The notes: generated from the sequence alone by a model not told the origin. A DNA stretch of 7,793 nt from Nitrospirota bacterium (GCA_023248365.1 JAHFER010000071.1:1-7793); one strand, 5' to 3'. Positions 1 through 6,237 are shown, counted from the first letter of the stretch. Made by a program: numbers and translations.

Positions 1-1778
1 AAGAAGTCAAGGCATCTCCGATCCCTATTATTCTCTTTATTGACGAAGCCCACACACTCATCGGCGCCGGCGGCGCTGCCGGTTCAGGTGATGCGGCAAA
101 TCTTCTGAAACCTGCGCTTGCGCGCGGCGAGCTTCGCACTATTGCAGCTACTACGTGGGCTGAGTACAAGAAATATTTTGAAAAGGATGCTGCCCTTGCA
201 CGACGATTCCAGGTAGTAAAGGTTGAAGAGCCTGACGAAGAAAAGGCAATGGTTATGATGAGGGGCATTGCTCCGTTCCTCGAAAATCATCATAAAGTGA
301 TGATAACAGACGAGGCGCTGCGGGATGCCGTCCGCCTTTCCCATCGTTATATCCCTTCGAGACAATTGCCTGACAAGGCAGTGAGTGTTCTGGATACATC
401 CTGTGCCAGGGTTGCCATAGGTCTTACAACGAGTCCATCTGCTGTGGAAGATGCAGTGCGTAAGATTTCTGATATAGGGCGTGAAATGAATGTCCTCGAA
501 AAAGAATCTCTCATGGGTAGTAACCATGCTGCACGTCTTGAGTCTCTGATAAAAGAGAAAGAGACAACAAATTTGCGTATGGAGGAACTAAACGGGAAAT
601 GGCAGGCTGAGATGGCGGTGGCAAACCGCATTATAGAGGCCAGACAAAAGATTTATGAGATTTATACCAAAAATCCTGCTGACCTGTCATTGGCAGAAAA
701 TAAAGAACAGTTAATGAAGCTTGAACAGGAATTAAAAGAGGCGCAGGGAGATTCGCCGCTCGTGCATATTCTGGTGGATTCGCAGACCATCTCGGATGTA
801 ATTTCAGGCTGGACAGGGATACCAACGGGACGGATGCTGGCTGATGAGATTACAACTGTACTAAGATTGGAAGAACTCATCGGGCAGAGGATTATAGGAC
901 AGGATCATGCGCTGAAAGCTATGGCGCAGATGATTCAGACCGCACATGCAGGCATTGAGGACCCATCCAAACCCAAGGCGGTTTTCATGTTTGTCGGACC
1001 AAGCGGTGTAGGCAAGACCGAGACAGCCCTGGCGCTATCCGAACTCCTGTACGGAGGCGAACAGAATCTTATTACGATTAACATGTCCGAGTATCAGGAG
1101 GCCCATACAGTCTCAGGGCTTAAGGGTTCGCCGCCTGGATATGTGGGCTACGGCGAAGGAGGCGTGCTGACCGAGGCAGTACGCAAACGTCCATACAGTG
1201 TATTGCTGCTTGATGAAGTGGAAAAGGCTCATCCGGATGTGATTGAACTCTTTTATCAGGTCTTTGATAAAGGCATTCTTGAAGACGGCGAAGGACGCAA
1301 GATTGATTTTAAGAATACACTGATAATCCTGACATCCAATATGGGAACAGATACCATCATGAAGGTCTGCGCGGATGAGGAGACCATGCCGGCCCCTGCT
1401 GCATTGGCCGGGATGCTGAGACCTGAACTTATAAAACATTTCAAACCTGCATTTATCGGACGCCTGAAGGTAGTTCCATATTTTCCTATTACTGACAGCA
1501 ACATGCGTCTTATTGTCAAACTTAAACTCAATAAAATTGCAAAACGTATGATGGAAAACAGGAATGTGGTTTTCAATTTTGGGGATGAGATAGTTGAAGC
1601 AGTTGCAAGCCGCTGCACAGAAGTAGAAAGCGGCGCAAGAAACATTGATCACATCCTCACCAACACCCTGCTGCCCGAGATGTCACGTGAACTCCTTTCC
1701 AGAATGGCTTCAGGCGAGCAGATAAAAGAGGTAAACGTGTCGCTGAGCGGTGAAGGGTTTGTGTTTGAGGTGCACTAA
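1..1778 (+). CDS. clpV: T6SS AAA+ ATPase ClpV (TssH), 5'-truncated by window edge
   Basis: Cytoplasmic Clp/HSP100 unfoldase that, in known T6SSs, pulls apart the contracted TssB-TssC sheath for reuse. The reading frame is open from base 3 and gives 591 residues to the TAA stop; the family is about 870-900 aa, so roughly 300 N-terminal residues (the sheath-binding N domain and the D1 Walker A) lie upstream. Visible, numbered from the first complete codon: D1 Walker B ILFIDEAHT (about 10-18), D1 arginine pair in ALARRF (about 65-70), a coiled-coil-like middle region (about 130-250), D2 Walker A GPSGVGKT (332-339), pore loop GYVG (379-382), D2 Walker B VLLLDE (400-405), sensor-1 region LTSNMGT, arginine finger in FIGRL (R487) and sensor-2 GAR (R546). 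Both ATPase modules appear intact where visible. The first ATG in the window, at 249, is internal: clear ClpV sequence precedes it. ClpV rather than ClpB is inferred from the short middle region, the overall sequence feel and the T6SS neighbours. Confidence 0.95.
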   Translation, partial: EVKASPIPIILFIDEAHTLIGAGGAAGSGDAANLLKPALARGELRTIAATTWAEYKKYFEKDAALARRFQVVKVEEPDEEKAMVMMRGIAPFLENHHKVMITDEALRDAVRLSHRYIPSRQLPDKAVSVLDTSCARVAIGLTTSPSAVEDAVRKISDIGREMNVLEKESLMGSNHAARLESLIKEKETTNLRMEELNGKWQAEMAVANRIIEARQKIYEIYTKNPADLSLAENKEQLMKLEQELKEAQGDSPLVHILVDSQTISDVISGWTGIPTGRMLADEITTVLRLEELIGQRIIGQDHALKAMAQMIQTAHAGIEDPSKPKAVFMFVGPSGVGKTETALALSELLYGGEQNLITINMSEYQEAHTVSGLKGSPPGYVGYGEGGVLTEAVRKRPYSVLLLDEVEKAHPDVIELFYQVFDKGILEDGEGRKIDFKNTLIILTSNMGTDTIMKVCADEETMPAPAALAGMLRPELIKHFKPAFIGRLKVVPYFPITDSNMRLIVKLKLNKIAKRMMENRNVVFNFGDEIVEAVASRCTEVESGARNIDHILTNTLLPEMSRELLSRMASGEQIKEVNVSLSGEGFVFEVH

Positions 1779-1797
1779 CCCCAAAATGCCTTTGGGA

Positions 1798-1981
1798 AAC
1801 CACAGAGTACACAGAGGAAGACATTATAAATCAAAGAAAAAAACTTCTTTTCTATGCGCACTCATCAGGTATATGAGATAAAGTATGTTAATCAACAAAT
1901 TTACTACTTGAGACCACAGAGAGATACTTGAGTTTGATATGTTTTTCAGATATAAAGTTTTCCTCTGTGTACTCTGTGGTT
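1798..1981 (-). repeat. ~184-bp intergenic repeat with 22-bp terminal inverted repeats (copy A)
   Basis: The segment begins with AACCACAGAGTACACAGAGG (plus AA) at 1798-1819 and ends with its exact 22-bp reverse complement at 1960-1981. Its reverse complement aligns end to end with the segment at 6043-6222. Shared interior blocks include CTCTGTG-TCTCAAGTA, TGTTGATTAA, AGAAAAG-AGTTTT and TTTGATTTATAAT. It is therefore a real element of fixed length, not two chance end motifs. It has no coding capacity and looks like a MITE or other non-autonomous element. It fills most of the gap between clpV and the sheath-like gene. An internal ACCACAGAGA at 1913-1922, between two TACTTGAG copies (1905-1912 and 1925-1932), suggests composite ancestry. 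The strand is assigned so that copy B reads as plus. Confidence 0.85.
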
Positions 1982-2011
1982 AATTGTATTTTAATGGTTA
2001 AGAGGTGAGCT

Positions 2012-3553
2012 ATGACAAAGCCAATTTCAGTTGGAAAGATTGATTTCAATTTAGCTTCTGCAATGGAAGAAACAAAAGGGGTGACTGAATCAGATACGCC
2101 TTTCAGGGTTGCCATTCTCGGAGATTTCAGCGGGCGTGCCAGGCAGGGAATTATTGAAACAGGAGTGAAACTTGCCAGCCGCCGTTTCCTTCATATTGAC
2201 CGTGATAATATTGATGACGTATTAAAAAAACTCGGTGTAGAAATAATGCCTGGCATTCTGGGGAAAGACTCTGAGCCAGTCAGCATCCGGTTTTCGAAAA
2301 TGGATGATTTTCATCCTGACCGTATATTTGAAAACCTTGAAGTCTTTCAGGCGTTAAAGGAAATGCGGCAGGGGTTGAAGGATCCTGCGACCTTTGCCCT
2401 TATGGCAAAAGAATCCTCTATTCTTCCCTCTCCCCCCGTTAGAAAAGACGGAGAGGGTGAGGGTGAGGGGAACCTGCTTGCTCAGATTCTTGAGGAGACT
2501 GAGGGCAGCAAGCCTGATACTGAATCCTCTCAAAGACCATCAGAGTGGGATGGGTTTCTCCGTGAGATTGTCAAACCACATCTGGTCCCTGATATAGAAA
2601 AAGAACAGGCGAAGATGGTATCGTCCATAGACGCTGCTATTGGCGAGTTGATGCGGATGATCTTGCACCATCCTGATTTTCAGGCTATCGAAGCTGCATG
2701 GCGGGCAATATATTTCCTTATATCCCGAGCAGAGACAGAAGAACATTTGAAAATATATTTGCTCGATCTATCAAAAGATGAATTAGCCGCTGATTTATCC
2801 GCAACAGAAGACCTGAGGAAAACAGGTATATATAAGCTTCTTGTTGAGCAGACTCTTGAAACCTTCGGCGGTGAGCCCTGGGCAGTCATTTCAGGCAGCT
2901 ATACTTTCGATTATACCCGCGAAGATGCAGGGCTGCTGGGCCGTATGGCTAAAATTGCCAGCCAGGCAGGCGCCCCGTTTATCTCCGCTGCTCACCCTCA
3001 TTTAGCAGGTTGTGAGTCATTAGTTCAGACGCCAGTGCCTGATGACTGGAAATGGACGCCTGACAGAGAAGTACCCGACATAAATGCAGAAAATGCGTGG
3101 CATTTGCTTCGAAAATTACCAGAGGCGCCTTACATCGGTCTCGTCATGCCGCGATTCCTGCTTCGTCTCCCATATGGCGCTGATACAGAACCTGTGGAGA
3201 GTTTTTCATTTGAAGAAATGCCTGATAAACCAAAGCATGAATATTACCTTTGGGGCAATCCCTCTTTTGCCTGTGTATCATTGCTGGCTCAATCATTCAG
3301 TGACTACGGATGGGATTTTCAGCCGGGCGTAATATTGAACATTGGGGGTATGCCTCTGCATGTTTACAGAGAAGATGGGGAATCAAAGATTAAACCATGC
3401 GCTGAAATATTATTCACCGAACAGGCAGTTGACGTCATCCTTGAAAAAGGCATCATGCCGCTCATTTCATTTAAAAATCAGGATAGCGTTAAGCTCGCAC
3501 GTTTCCAGTCCATCGCAGATCCTCTGACAAATTTGGCCGGGAGATGGGGTTAA
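2012..3553 (+). CDS. Fused TssB-like/TssC-like T6SS sheath protein, short C terminus
   Basis: A 513-aa protein. Residues about 30-135 resemble TssB/VipA: FRVAILGDFSGR, then FLHIDRDNIDDVLKKL, then SIRFSKMDDFHPDRIFENL, matching the VipA pattern of GDF.G, (I/V)D.(D/N)N(F/I)..V and DF.PD. Residues about 190-513 resemble TssC/VipB: MILHHPDFQAIEAAWR, FGGEPWAVISGSYTFD, APFISAAHPHLAG, YIGLVMPRFLLRLPYG, YLWGNPSFA and GIMPLISFKNQD. Separate TssB (~160 aa) and TssC (~490 aa) normally form a heterodimer that polymerises into the contractile sheath; here both folds are in one chain. Compared with VipB as I recall it, the usual N-terminal ~60 residues are reduced, and the chain stops just after the SFKNQD region, about 100 residues early. 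The linker (about 137-155) carries a Pro/Gly/Glu-rich stretch encoded by a hairpin repeat. The ATG is supported by AGAGGTGAG at 2001-2009. The stop lies only 15 bp before the repeat end at 3569, so loss of the C terminus by rearrangement is possible. It could be a specialised, non-canonical sheath subunit; canonical tssB and tssC may lie elsewhere. Confidence 0.85.
   Translation: MTKPISVGKIDFNLASAMEETKGVTESDTPFRVAILGDFSGRARQGIIETGVKLASRRFLHIDRDNIDDVLKKLGVEIMPGILGKDSEPVSIRFSKMDDFHPDRIFENLEVFQALKEMRQGLKDPATFALMAKESSILPSPPVRKDGEGEGEGNLLAQILEETEGSKPDTESSQRPSEWDGFLREIVKPHLVPDIEKEQAKMVSSIDAAIGELMRMILHHPDFQAIEAAWRAIYFLISRAETEEHLKIYLLDLSKDELAADLSATEDLRKTGIYKLLVEQTLETFGGEPWAVISGSYTFDYTREDAGLLGRMAKIASQAGAPFISAAHPHLAGCESLVQTPVPDDWKWTPDREVPDINAENAWHLLRKLPEAPYIGLVMPRFLLRLPYGADTEPVESFSFEEMPDKPKHEYYLWGNPSFACVSLLAQSFSDYGWDFQPGVILNIGGMPLHVYREDGESKIKPCAEILFTEQAVDVILEKGIMPLISFKNQDSVKLARFQSIADPLTNLAGRWG
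2426..2471. repeat. Intragenic hairpin/G-rich repeat in the TssB-TssC linker
   Basis: CCCTCTCC at 2426-2433 pairs with GGAGAGGG at 2450-2457, with a further CCGT/ACGG contribution to the stem, and is followed by GTGAGGGTGAGGGG. This resembles dispersed REP-like repeats of the type CCCTCTCCC...GGGAGAGGGTGAGGG that normally sit between genes. Here it is read in frame and encodes a Pro-rich then Gly/Glu-alternating stretch (about residues 137-155) in an otherwise ordinary protein sequence, between the two sheath-like domains. That it was acquired by insertion is inferred from composition and placement. Confidence 0.6.
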
Positions 3554-3568
3554 CCCGGAAAACCAATT

Positions 3569-3611
3569 AACCACAGAGCACACAGAGGAAAAATTAAACT
3601 AAAAAACCATA
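3569..3611 (+). repeat. Left end of a third, split copy of the ~180-bp repeat (copy C-left)
   Basis: AACCACAGAGCACACAGAGG at 3569-3588 differs from the copy A/B terminus by one base. The following bases, GAAAAATTAAACTAAAAAAC-CATA, resemble the bases just inside copy A (reverse strand). The similarity stops at about 3611, where the palindromic MITE-like element begins. A matching right end, in the proper inverted orientation, lies at 4465-4486, so 3569-4486 reads as one element opened by inserted DNA. Confidence 0.65.
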
Positions 3612-3742
3612 GAGGCTCTTGCAAAAGTCTTAAGAAAGCCGATTTCGTCATTCCCACGAAAGTGGGAATCCAGTTTTTTCAATATGTTACAAGACCTCTG
3701 GATTCCCGTTTACACGGGAATGACGACTTTTGCAAGAGCCTC
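3612..3742. mobile_element. 131-bp palindromic MITE-like element with 18-bp perfect terminal inverted repeats
   Basis: GAGGCTCTTGCAAAAGTC at 3612-3629 is the exact reverse complement of 3725-3742. Inside are two further inverted modules: CGTCATTCCC...GGGAATCCAG at 3646-3673 and CTGGATTCCC...GGGAATGACG at 3698-3725. Each is itself a hairpin with an 8-bp stem: ATTCCCAC/GTGGGAAT with loop GAAA, and ATTCCCGT/ACGGGAAT with loop TTAC. The element has no open reading frame. The nested palindromes and the widely dispersed ATTCCC...GGGAAT core fit a non-autonomous transposable or REP-type element. No convincing target-site duplication is visible. If transcribed it would fold strongly and could act as a transcription barrier downstream of the sheath gene on plus or of hicA on minus. 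Confidence 0.8.
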
Positions 3743-3830
3743 AGTAGGTATTATTTTACTGTACGACAAAGCGGAAATGCAAGAAAAAAATAGGAGAATT
3801 TAATCTATGCTACAGTGAGGGGTTACTATT

Positions 3831-4046
3831 TTACAAATCATTCGGTGTAAGCCCTGTACGCTTGGCAATACGTGCTAACATCCGTGGACCGATTTCTTCT
3901 TGATCATGAAACGCGAAAGTGTAATCTGGCCATCCAGGACGGGACAGAATTCGGTGTGATGTGCCGGATTGACGTTTAATCGCCCAGCCTATTCCCAATA
4001 AGGCAACCAGCAGCACTCGTGCTTTAGTTGATGGCCATTGACTCAT
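3831..4046 (-). CDS. hicA: HicA family toxin (mRNA interferase)
   Basis: A 71-aa small basic protein of the HicA (YcfA-like) double-stranded-RNA-binding fold; in studied members it cleaves mRNA ribosome-independently and is neutralised by HicB. The sequence shows GWAIKRQSGTSHRIL with the expected catalytic histidine (H31), then a short strand region (YTFAFHD), EEIGPRMLARIAKRTGLT and a final NDL, the usual GLTP-DDL type ending. The chosen ATG overlaps the hicB stop codon as ATGA (4 bp), typical of translational coupling. An upstream in-frame start at 4208 would only read through hicB out of frame, so it is rejected. Length is normal for the family. It has no ribosome-binding site independent of hicB that I can point to. 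Confidence 0.88.
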   Translation of the reverse strand: MSQWPSTKARVLLVALLGIGWAIKRQSGTSHRILSRPGWPDYTFAFHDQEEIGPRMLARIAKRTGLTPNDL

Positions 4047-4243
4047 GCTGCCACAGCGAAGAGCTCGCGGAGTTCTGGAATTTCTTCCCCGTGTTCGAGT
4101 CGGTCGGCCAGCACACGCAATGCAAGAGCCTTGACCCTGGAAATTGCTTCTTCTTGACTCTGGCCGTATACTATGACGCCAGACAAATCGGGCACTTCGG
4201 CTATCCACCGGCCATCGTCTTCCCGTTCAATCTCTATATTCAC
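4043..4243 (-). CDS. hicB: HicB family antitoxin, short form
   Basis: A 66-aa protein with the HicB partial RNase H-like fold: MNIEIEREDDGRWIAEVPDL followed by SGVIVYGQSQEEAISRVKALALRVLADRLEHG, the standard pattern of strand, (D/E)DG.W.AEVPDLPG, a G-(K/Q)(S/T)-.EEA helix and a charged tail. It should bind and inhibit HicA. It starts with GTG at 4241-4243 and has a very strong AAAAGGAGGT eight bases upstream; no ATG is placed better. It is the first gene of a minus-strand hicB-hicA operon (antitoxin first). It ends after the fold, with no obvious C-terminal helix-turn-helix or ribbon-helix-helix domain, so operon autorepression through this protein is doubtful. The pair looks more GC-rich than the flanking DNA, consistent with horizontal acquisition. 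Confidence 0.87.
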   Translation of the reverse strand: MNIEIEREDDGRWIAEVPDLSGVIVYGQSQEEAISRVKALALRVLADRLEHGEEIPELRELFAVAA

Positions 4244-4250
4244 TGGTTAG

Positions 4251-4260
4251 ACCTCCTTTT
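4251..4260 (-). promoter_or_regulatory. Strong Shine-Dalgarno of hicB
   Basis: On the minus strand this reads AAAAGGAGGT, with eight bases to the GTG start of hicB. It decides the non-ATG start. Because hicA overlaps hicB by ATGA, this one site probably drives translation of both antitoxin and toxin. Confidence 0.75.
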
Positions 4261-4464
4261 TATACGTTCTACATTTCTCTCCGTATCAACCAAATTCAGC
4301 ATCAGCCGCTCAACATCTATCTCAGACTTATTCTATGGTTAGGGAAAGATATGCTAATAATATAAAAAAATCAAGAAAAATTTATTGACAGTTTATTCAG
4401 ACTCCTGTAGACCCCCAAAAAGAGTAACTGACAATTAGCATCCTGATTACTATTGAAGAAAGTC
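4261..4464. other. AT-rich intergenic region upstream of hicBA
   Basis: No credible gene on either strand. It should hold the minus-strand hicBA promoter. The best candidate I see is a weak pair on the minus strand, TTGATT followed 17 bases later by TATCTT, at roughly 4338-4366; neither box is close to consensus. The stretch near 4350-4385 is very AT-rich. From about 4440 the sequence begins to resemble the right interior of the ~180-bp repeat. Confidence 0.35.
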
Positions 4465-4486
4465 TTTTTCTGTGCACTCTGTGGTT
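4465..4486 (+). repeat. Right end of the split ~180-bp repeat (copy C-right)
   Basis: TTTTTCTGTGCACTCTGTGG plus TT is the inverted counterpart of the copy C left terminus at 3569. The preceding AAGTC and the GATTACTATT further upstream resemble the right interiors of copies A (reverse) and B (GATTTATAAT, then TCTT or CTTT). It lies 20 bp from the methyltransferase stop codon, on the gene's 3' side. Confidence 0.6.
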
Positions 4487-4506
4487 TCCCTAATGTGTTT
4501 ATCAGG

Positions 4507-6000
4507 TTAAGGAGGCAAAAGGAATCCACGTTCAACTAATTTCCTTACCAAATCACAAAAGGCAGATGTAATATTTGAAATGTCTGCTCCGAGAGAACCT
4601 GCCATTTCCTTTAGCAAATCTTTGAGCGGCCTGTTACCATCACATCTGACAATTACGTTTGCCATTGATGAATCAATGTTGCCCTCATAGGCAAGTCCTC
4701 GTTTCAGGCGCAGACGAATCGTCTCATCTGCCCATCCTTCAGCGGATGGTGCGCTTTGGCGCTCAAGGCGAACGTCAGGGGAGACATGAAAACGAGTGTT
4801 AAGTAACACCGTGTTATCCTGCGCAGTCTCCAGAAAATCACGCAACTCAAAACCGAGTACAATATAATCTCCGCACGGCCCCAGCATCTTTTCCGGGGCA
4901 TCGTCAGCCCGATACCAGTTTAAATGACTGCCTGAACGGCGGCGTATGGTAATCAAACCAGCGCCTACTGAATTTATACCTTGCTGTTCATAGTATGTCA
5001 TCCATTTTTCAAAACGTTGGGCAAACTGGTCTTCGTTATCATCCTTTTCAGTGTGACGGATCCAGGTGGAAGCATATGTCTCAGCGTCGCGTGTTTCCGA
5101 GCGCATCACCCACACGTCACAGCCAGCGCCCTCAACCCAGCTCTGCAGGCGTTTGTGCCACTCCTGTCCGTGTGGTTCTATCCAGTTACAGAGGATCTGA
5201 CAGTATCCGCCTTCATTAAGATATTGAGGAACTTCTCTTACAATCTTCCGGCAGACCTGATCAGCCTCCATCCCTCCGTCGCGGTAGATGTAGCGGGTTT
5301 CAGGCGAGATTACAAAAGGAGGGTTAGTTATTACAAGATCAAACTTCCGCTCCTTTACCGGATCAAAGAGGTCTCCTTCAAGACAGACGATATTGGTCAA
5401 TCCATTAAGACTTGCGTTGAATGATGCAATCTGAACTGCACGGGGATTTATGTCCGTTGCAATGACATAATCGCTGTGCTGTGCAGCCATAAAGGCATGT
5501 ACGCCGCAGCCTGTGCCGAGATCAAGCGTAAGGCGAGAATGCCTGCGGATGATAACATTTGCAAGAGTCAGTGTGCTGCTTCCAATGCCCATGACATAAT
5601 TTTGCCGGAGGTCGGTCTGAAGCATTCGGCTCTGGTCAAATGCCACGAGGAGGTTATCGTATGGCAGCAACTTGATAGTTGCCGTTACCAGAGAACCATC
5701 AATCCGGATAATTCCTGTTTCCGCTAATGTCTCAATTTTCATTGGCTGCAAAGCACGTTTGACGGCTTCAATATCACACGGCGTTTCAATAAGAAATAGT
5801 CTGATAAGGGTATCAAGAGGTGTGTCCCTGCTTGTCCGACGCAGTAATAATTGTAGATCGTTTTCACGTATTGATGGAAAATCCCTGACCCCAAGCCTCT
5901 CAAGGACTCCTGCATTTGTGTAGCCCGCTGTTTCAAATACACTGCGCAGCCGTTGAAAATTATCAGGATCATGAAATAAAAAAGTGCTATTTTTGTTCAT
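4507..6000 (-). CDS. Class I SAM-dependent methyltransferase (NPPF family), substrate unknown
   Basis: A 497-aa protein. The Rossmann methyltransferase core is at about 155-300: motif I LDLGTGCG (159-166), acidic residue after strand 2 in VIATDIN (D183), a strand-4 motif NPPF (226-229) in DLVITNPPF, then DGGMEADQVCRKIVREV and a post-core strand GGYCQILCNWI. NPPF/NPPY is typical of enzymes methylating amide or amino nitrogens of protein or nucleic acid (HemK/PrmC, RsmC and similar). An N-terminal ~150-residue helical or winged-helix-like region and a C-terminal ~190-residue domain flank the core. This three-part build resembles, from memory, long methyltransferases annotated in actinobacteria with DUF7059 and DUF7782 domains. 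The ATG at 5998-6000 is chosen because GGGGGA precedes it and the protein pattern begins there; an upstream GTG at 6055-6057 lies inside the repeat. A minus-strand TATATT (6036-6041) at the edge of copy B may be its -10 box. It is transcribed away from vgrG. Its role in T6SS, if any, is unknown. Confidence 0.82.
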   Translation of the reverse strand: MNKNSTFLFHDPDNFQRLRSVFETAGYTNAGVLERLGVRDFPSIRENDLQLLLRRTSRDTPLDTLIRLFLIETPCDIEAVKRALQPMKIETLAETGIIRIDGSLVTATIKLLPYDNLLVAFDQSRMLQTDLRQNYVMGIGSSTLTLANVIIRRHSRLTLDLGTGCGVHAFMAAQHSDYVIATDINPRAVQIASFNASLNGLTNIVCLEGDLFDPVKERKFDLVITNPPFVISPETRYIYRDGGMEADQVCRKIVREVPQYLNEGGYCQILCNWIEPHGQEWHKRLQSWVEGAGCDVWVMRSETRDAETYASTWIRHTEKDDNEDQFAQRFEKWMTYYEQQGINSVGAGLITIRRRSGSHLNWYRADDAPEKMLGPCGDYIVLGFELRDFLETAQDNTVLLNTRFHVSPDVRLERQSAPSAEGWADETIRLRLKRGLAYEGNIDSSMANVIVRCDGNRPLKDLLKEMAGSLGADISNITSAFCDLVRKLVERGFLLPP

Positions 6001-6042
6001 CGTGTCCCCCGTTTTATTAACACCCAAACTGAGCGAATATAA

Positions 6043-6222
6043 AACCACAGAGTACACAGAGAAAAAATATATTTAAAAAAACAAAGTAAATTCAAGTTTG
6101 CCTCTGTGCTCTCAAGTATCAAATATGTTGATTAAAACAATGTATCATATTTATGTAATGAGTACACAGAGAAAAGCAGTTTTCCTTTGATTTATAATAT
6201 CTTTCTCTGTGTCCTCTGTGGT
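6043..6222 (+). repeat. ~180-bp intergenic repeat (copy B)
   Basis: It begins AACCACAGAGTACACAGAG and ends CTCTGTGTCCTCTGTGGT, imperfect terminal inverted repeats. It aligns along its whole length with the reverse complement of copy A (1798-1981), at an estimated three-quarters identity by eye with small gaps. It sits between the divergently transcribed methyltransferase and vgrG. It carries extra internal half-motifs (CCTCTGTGCTCTCAAGTA near 6101 and AGTACACAGAGAAAAG near 6161). Non-coding. Confidence 0.85.
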
Positions 6223-6237
6223 GAATCAAATTTCAAA

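Noticed and set aside
84..527. Minus-strand open frame within clpV, and similar antisense frames at 1113-1652 and 1256-1645
   Set aside because: They overlap a confidently identified gene, have no recognisable domains, are rich in Cys/His/Ser typical of shadow frames, and lack ribosome-binding sites.
249..1778. clpV starting at the internal ATG at 249
   Set aside because: Conserved ClpV sequence including the D1 Walker B and arginine pair is encoded in frame from base 3; the gene simply enters from upstream.
1780..1796. Terminator after clpV (CCCAAA/TTTGGG hairpin)
   Set aside because: Only a 6-bp stem with mixed composition and no T-tract, so a terminator is not supported.
3831..4208. A longer 125-aa version of HicA starting at 4208
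   Set aside because: The first 54 residues are the out-of-frame reading of hicB; the ATGA overlap start at 4046 gives a normal 71-aa HicA.
4028..4342. Plus-strand 104-aa open frame opposite hicBA
   Set aside because: Antisense to two well-recognised toxin-antitoxin genes, with no domain pattern.
4385..4413. Plus-strand promoter from TTGACA at 4385-4390
   Set aside because: The -35 is perfect, but the bases 16-18 downstream (TAGACC region) do not form a -10, and no plus-strand gene follows.
6001..6057. Methyltransferase start at the upstream GTG in 6055-6057
   Set aside because: That start lies in the terminal repeat of copy B and adds 19 residues without family character; the ATG at 5998-6000 has its own GGGGGA.
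1798..6222. CRISPR array from the recurring ACCACAGAG-type repeats
   Set aside because: Spacing is irregular (from tens of bases to kilobases), orientation alternates, interiors are shared between copies, and there are no cas genes.
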